Positions 22,009 through 24,632 of a DNA stretch of 24,632 nucleotides are shown one piece after another. The first letter of the stretch is position 1. Each line of letters starts with the position of its first letter. The stretch covers positions 1-24,632 of the forward strand of contig JBIKLY010000054.1 of NCBI GenBank assembly GCA_044359525.1, written 5' to 3'. The translations under genes were made by a program, and so were the position numbers. The notes beneath the pieces are model-generated. The model did no database searches and was not told where the DNA came from. It saw only the letters and a list, made by a program, of their open reading frames with translations. Origin of the DNA: CAJBIL01 sp044359525. Its GTDB lineage: Bacteria > Pseudomonadota > Gammaproteobacteria > Burkholderiales > Rhodocyclaceae.

Positions 22009-22530
22009 TTACATACTCTTGTCTTTGATCACACCGCCGTCAAGCGTTGCCATATCCGGGGTGATTTCGTTGAAGCGCAGCACCTTTCCCCCTTCCTTTG
22101 CAGCGAAGGCGCGGGCCGAATTTTCTTCGCCAAAGGAGGCAAAGGTTGGCCCCATTGAACCACGGCGCTTTGAGCCGACCACATAGAAAGCCTGTCGTGC
22201 ATCAATCCACTGGCCAGCTGGCTTTTCCCAGTCGGTTTTGCCCATGTCGTTCACGAACAGCGCAAGCACGCGCTTTTGCTGTTCCGGTTGCAGATAGAGC
22301 GAAAACATCTCGACGGTATCGCAGAAAAACTCCGGCGCCCCTTGGGTATAGTGGATCTGTGCTTTCGGGCCGGGGTGGTCGGCGAGCAGCATGCCATCCA
22401 GACTGCAGTAGCTGTCGCGGGTGATCTCCACCGGCACGGCAATTTTCTGAGGCGCCTGATCGCATGCGGCGACGAGCAAAAGCGCCGCGAAAACGGTGCC
22501 GAGCAGGCGGTATGGGGGGGTGCGGGTCAT
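22009..22530 (-). CDS. nosL: Nitrous oxide reductase copper chaperone lipoprotein
   Basis: NosL binds Cu(I) in the periplasm and supplies copper to the CuZ site of nitrous oxide reductase. This 173-residue form has a lipobox VAAC (Cys23). The family core is YCSLDGMLLADHPGPKAQIH (41-60), where the DHPGPKAQI segment is highly characteristic. The usual second cysteine of CxxCGM is missing: the motif reads CSLDGM, with Cys42 and Met47. The C-terminal half has FYVVGSKRRGSMGPTF (115-130), as expected. Its ATG overlaps the nosY stop by 4 bp (22527-22530). The order nosD-F-Y-L is the standard one. Confidence 0.95.
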   Translation of the reverse strand: MTRTPPYRLLGTVFAALLLVAACDQAPQKIAVPVEITRDSYCSLDGMLLADHPGPKAQIHYTQGAPEFFCDTVEMFSLYLQPEQQKRVLALFVNDMGKTDWEKPAGQWIDARQAFYVVGSKRRGSMGPTFASFGEENSARAFAAKEGGKVLRFNEITPDMATLDGGVIKDKSM

Positions 22531-23354
22531 TTACGGAATCTCCAGACGGCAACAATCAGCGGCATGACGATCCACAAGACCATGACGCCGCCAAGTACGC
22601 CGGCGTTCGCCAGTTTTTCGGGAAAGACGGTGGTCAGACCGTACATGGTACGCACATCTTCGACACCGAAGATGTTGACAATGCGAAAAACATCGGCCGG
22701 ATTGAGCAGCAGCAGGTAGGGGAAAAGATCGCTCCCCCACTGACCGCCGCCAAGCACCAGCGCGCCGAGCAGCAGCAGATCGAAAACCAGAACAAAGAAG
22801 AACCACAGGCCAATCGCCGCGCTGCTCGCCCGCCCGCGGTCGGGGGCGAATACTGAAACCATCACCGCCAGACTGAGGAAGGCGGCACCGAGCAGCACCG
22901 CGCTGAAGACAAATCCGATGTAGTGATAGAGCGCCGCCAGGGGCACCTGCGTGGCCAGTAGAACGCCAGCCAGACCAAAGCCGATGATCGTTGAACAGGC
23001 CAGGGCGAGGAAGAGGCCGAAGAACTTGCCAAAAATCAGTTCGAGCCGGGTCAGCGGCATCGACATCAGCAGATCCAGCGAGCCGCGTTCGCGCTCGCCG
23101 ACGATGGCGTCGAAGCCGAGAATCAGGGCGATCAGGGGCACCAGGTAGATGACCAGACTGACCAGACTGGCGATCGTCACCTCAATGCCGCGAAAGCCGA
23201 CGGCGCCCTGCTGTGCCGCGCCAAAATAGGCGATGGCCAGCGAGAAGACGGCAAATACCAGGGCCACGGCAAGCACCCAGCGGTTGCGGATACGATCGCG
23301 GAATTCCTTGCTGGCAATAATGCCGATCTGTCGAAGTTGCAGGTCAATAATCAT
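22527..23354 (-). CDS. nosY: ABC transporter permease for nitrous oxide reductase maturation
   Basis: NosY is the membrane part of the NosDFY complex, which acts with NosL in assembling the CuZ centre. The 275-residue protein has six hydrophobic segments, the first at about 27-45. It begins with ASKEFRDRIRNRWVL, a typical ABC-2-type start, and contains GERERGSLDLLMSMPLTR in the cytoplasmic loop. The end, NPADVFRIVNIFGVED followed by a last helix, is typical of NosY. The ATG at 23354 lies 3 bp after the nosF stop. Confidence 0.94.
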   Translation of the reverse strand: MIIDLQLRQIGIIASKEFRDRIRNRWVLAVALVFAVFSLAIAYFGAAQQGAVGFRGIEVTIASLVSLVIYLVPLIALILGFDAIVGERERGSLDLLMSMPLTRLELIFGKFFGLFLALACSTIIGFGLAGVLLATQVPLAALYHYIGFVFSAVLLGAAFLSLAVMVSVFAPDRGRASSAAIGLWFFFVLVFDLLLLGALVLGGGQWGSDLFPYLLLLNPADVFRIVNIFGVEDVRTMYGLTTVFPEKLANAGVLGGVMVLWIVMPLIVAVWRFRK

Positions 23355-23357
23355 GGG

Positions 23358-24287
23358 TCAACCCGAATAGCCGAGGAAAACATCTTCAAGCGAGGGCTCA
23401 CGCACCTGCACATCAATCAGACGCAAGCGTTCGACTTGTGGCGCCAGTGCAGAAAATACCGCCATCTTCGCTTCGCGTGGACAATGCACAATGACTTCGC
23501 GGCGATCTGCTGACGCCGCAATGCTGCTGGCCAGACCGGCCAGCACGCGGTGCAATTCGGCCAACGCGGCGTCATCCGCCTCGGCAAAGCGCAGGACAAA
23601 CCAGAGCGGCAGATCCATCGCCTCGCGCAGCGACTGTACGCTGCCCAGCGCTTCGATCTTGCCACGCTTCATGATGGCTAGCCGATCGACCCGCTCCTGG
23701 ATTTCGGAGAGGATGTGCGAGGTCAGGACGATTGTCGTTCCGGCATCGCGTTGCTCACGCAGTATCTGGTAGAACTCGCGAATGCCTTCCGGGTCGAGGC
23801 CGGTGGTCGGCTCATCGAGAAAGAGCAGGCGGGGTTTGCCGAGCAGCGCCTGGGCGAGGCCAAGGCGCTGCCGCATGCCTTTCGAGTATTCGCGCACGCG
23901 GCGCTTGCCGGCATCCGCCAGGCCAACCCGGGCGAGCAGGGCTTCGCGATCGTCGGCGGCGCACCCCTTGAGGCGGGCGAAAAAAGACAGCGTCTCGATG
24001 CCGGTCAGGTTGTCGTAAAAAACCACGTTCTCCGGCAGGTAGCCGAGCTGGCGCCGCACCTGGCGGAACAGTTCGCCATGCACCTCGCGGCCATCCACCG
24101 CGATGCTGCCGCCGCTCAGCGGGACCAGCCCGAGCAGCATCTTGAACAGCGTGCTCTTGCCGGCGCCGTTATGGCCGATCAAGCCGAACAATTCGCCGGC
24201 CTGCACCGACAGATCAACCCCATCGACGGCACGCACTGCGCCGTAATGCTTGCTGACCCCGCGTACCTCAATCACGCTGCTTGTCAA
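23358..24287 (-). CDS. nosF: ABC transporter ATP-binding protein for nitrous oxide reductase maturation
   Basis: NosF is the ATPase of NosDFY. The 309-residue protein has Walker A GHNGAGKST (38-46), the signature YSKGMRQRL (134-142), Walker B LLFLDEP (154-160) with Glu159, and the H-loop His191. The C-terminal ~90 residues are the usual extension of this subfamily. The start is TTG at 24287, favoured by GGAGAGAG just upstream. The alternative is GTG at 24275, which gives an N-terminus MIEVRGVSK but has no good ribosome binding site. Either start overlaps the end of nosD (stop 24268), so the two are coupled. Confidence 0.95.
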   Translation of the reverse strand: MTSSVIEVRGVSKHYGAVRAVDGVDLSVQAGELFGLIGHNGAGKSTLFKMLLGLVPLSGGSIAVDGREVHGELFRQVRRQLGYLPENVVFYDNLTGIETLSFFARLKGCAADDREALLARVGLADAGKRRVREYSKGMRQRLGLAQALLGKPRLLFLDEPTTGLDPEGIREFYQILREQRDAGTTIVLTSHILSEIQERVDRLAIMKRGKIEALGSVQSLREAMDLPLWFVLRFAEADDAALAELHRVLAGLASSIAASADRREVIVHCPREAKMAVFSALAPQVERLRLIDVQVREPSLEDVFLGYSG

Positions 24288-24632
24288 TCCACTCTCTCCA
24301 ATCACCATGTTTGGGGCGCATCTGCGGCTTGGCATCAACCACACTGGGCGAACGCAACACCGGGAACTGTTGGGCGATCAGGCGCAGTGTCTGCACCGCC
24401 GGACTGTTCAGGAGCAGCTTGACGACCGGCAGGCGCGCCACCAGGCGGTCGACGACATCGCTGGCTTCGTAGGGTACATCGCCCTTGCCATCGCCATCGC
24501 GATCCCAGCCCAGATAGTTGCTCCAGTAATTGCCTTCCTTTTTGCCCCACGGCTGATCGCGCGACGCCACGTAGCGGATCTGCTGGCGGTTCCGGATGAA
24601 ATCGTTGCCGTCGACCTGGTTGTTGAACGAGC
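24268..24632 (-). CDS. nosD: Periplasmic nitrous oxide reductase maturation protein, C-terminal part
   Basis: Only the last 120 residues are in the window; the gene continues past the right edge. NYWSNYLGWDRDGDGKGDVP is the hallmark end of the NosD beta-helix, followed by YEASDVVDRL and a C-terminal tail with two short hydrophobic patches. NosD is the periplasmic partner of NosFY. It is the most upstream gene seen of the operon; nosZ and others should lie beyond the edge on the same strand. Confidence 0.93.
   Translation of the reverse strand, partial: SFNNQVDGNDFIRNRQQIRYVASRDQPWGKKEGNYWSNYLGWDRDGDGKGDVPYEASDVVDRLVARLPVVKLLLNSPAVQTLRLIAQQFPVLRSPSVVDAKPQMRPKHGDWREWIDKQRD

Overview
The window looks like chromosomal DNA of a GC-rich betaproteobacterium, most likely of the Rhodocyclales (Dechloromonas, Azonexus or Accumulibacter type). 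This rests on gene content only: dapF followed by a DUF484 gene, a nos (nitrous oxide reductase maturation) cluster, a PEP-CTERM surface protein, a lipoprotein c-type cytochrome and an extended LPS core locus. The lineage is an inference; no rRNA or other strong marker is present.

Layout. (1) 98-2098, minus strand: a GNAT acetyltransferase, dapF and a DUF484 gene, tightly coupled. (2) 2271-11433, plus strand: an LPS/oligosaccharide locus with a lipid A-type acyltransferase, an InaA-type sugar kinase, a NodU/CmcH-type carbamoyltransferase, GT4, GT9, CgeB-like, GT-C membrane and GT2 glycosyltransferases, nearly all with start/stop overlaps or gaps under 12 bp. It is closed by an inverted-repeat element (11463-11580). 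(3) 11606-14439, minus strand: two more Kdo/WaaP-type kinase genes, one fused to an N-terminal glycoside-hydrolase-like domain. The mix of kinases, carbamoyltransferase and GTs resembles the Pseudomonas aeruginosa LPS core locus, so a phosphorylated and carbamoylated inner core is a reasonable inference. (4) 14773-19093: envelope maintenance. A membrane-anchored lytic transglycosylase is preceded by two perfect palindromes at its predicted promoter. A Spy/CpxP-like periplasmic protein is divergent from an OmpR-type regulator, a histidine kinase and a Sel1/SLT lipoprotein, with a 31-bp-spaced direct repeat between them. (5) 19249-20720: a lipoprotein cytochrome c with an Ala/Pro linker and a strong terminator, then an AT-richer segment with a PEP-CTERM protein. 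(6) 20814-24632, minus strand: the nosD end, nosF, nosY and nosL, followed by two small genes and a second NosL-type gene, all closely packed.

The most notable points are a pair of small genes between two NosL paralogues, the second resembling TumE/DUF6516 toxin-antitoxin proteins; the GH-like/kinase fusion and the three kinases with three different catalytic loops; and several unexplained regulatory-looking repeats (14539-14598, 16112-16159, 19151-19173, 19850-19863). All family calls come from reading motifs by eye; no database search was made.
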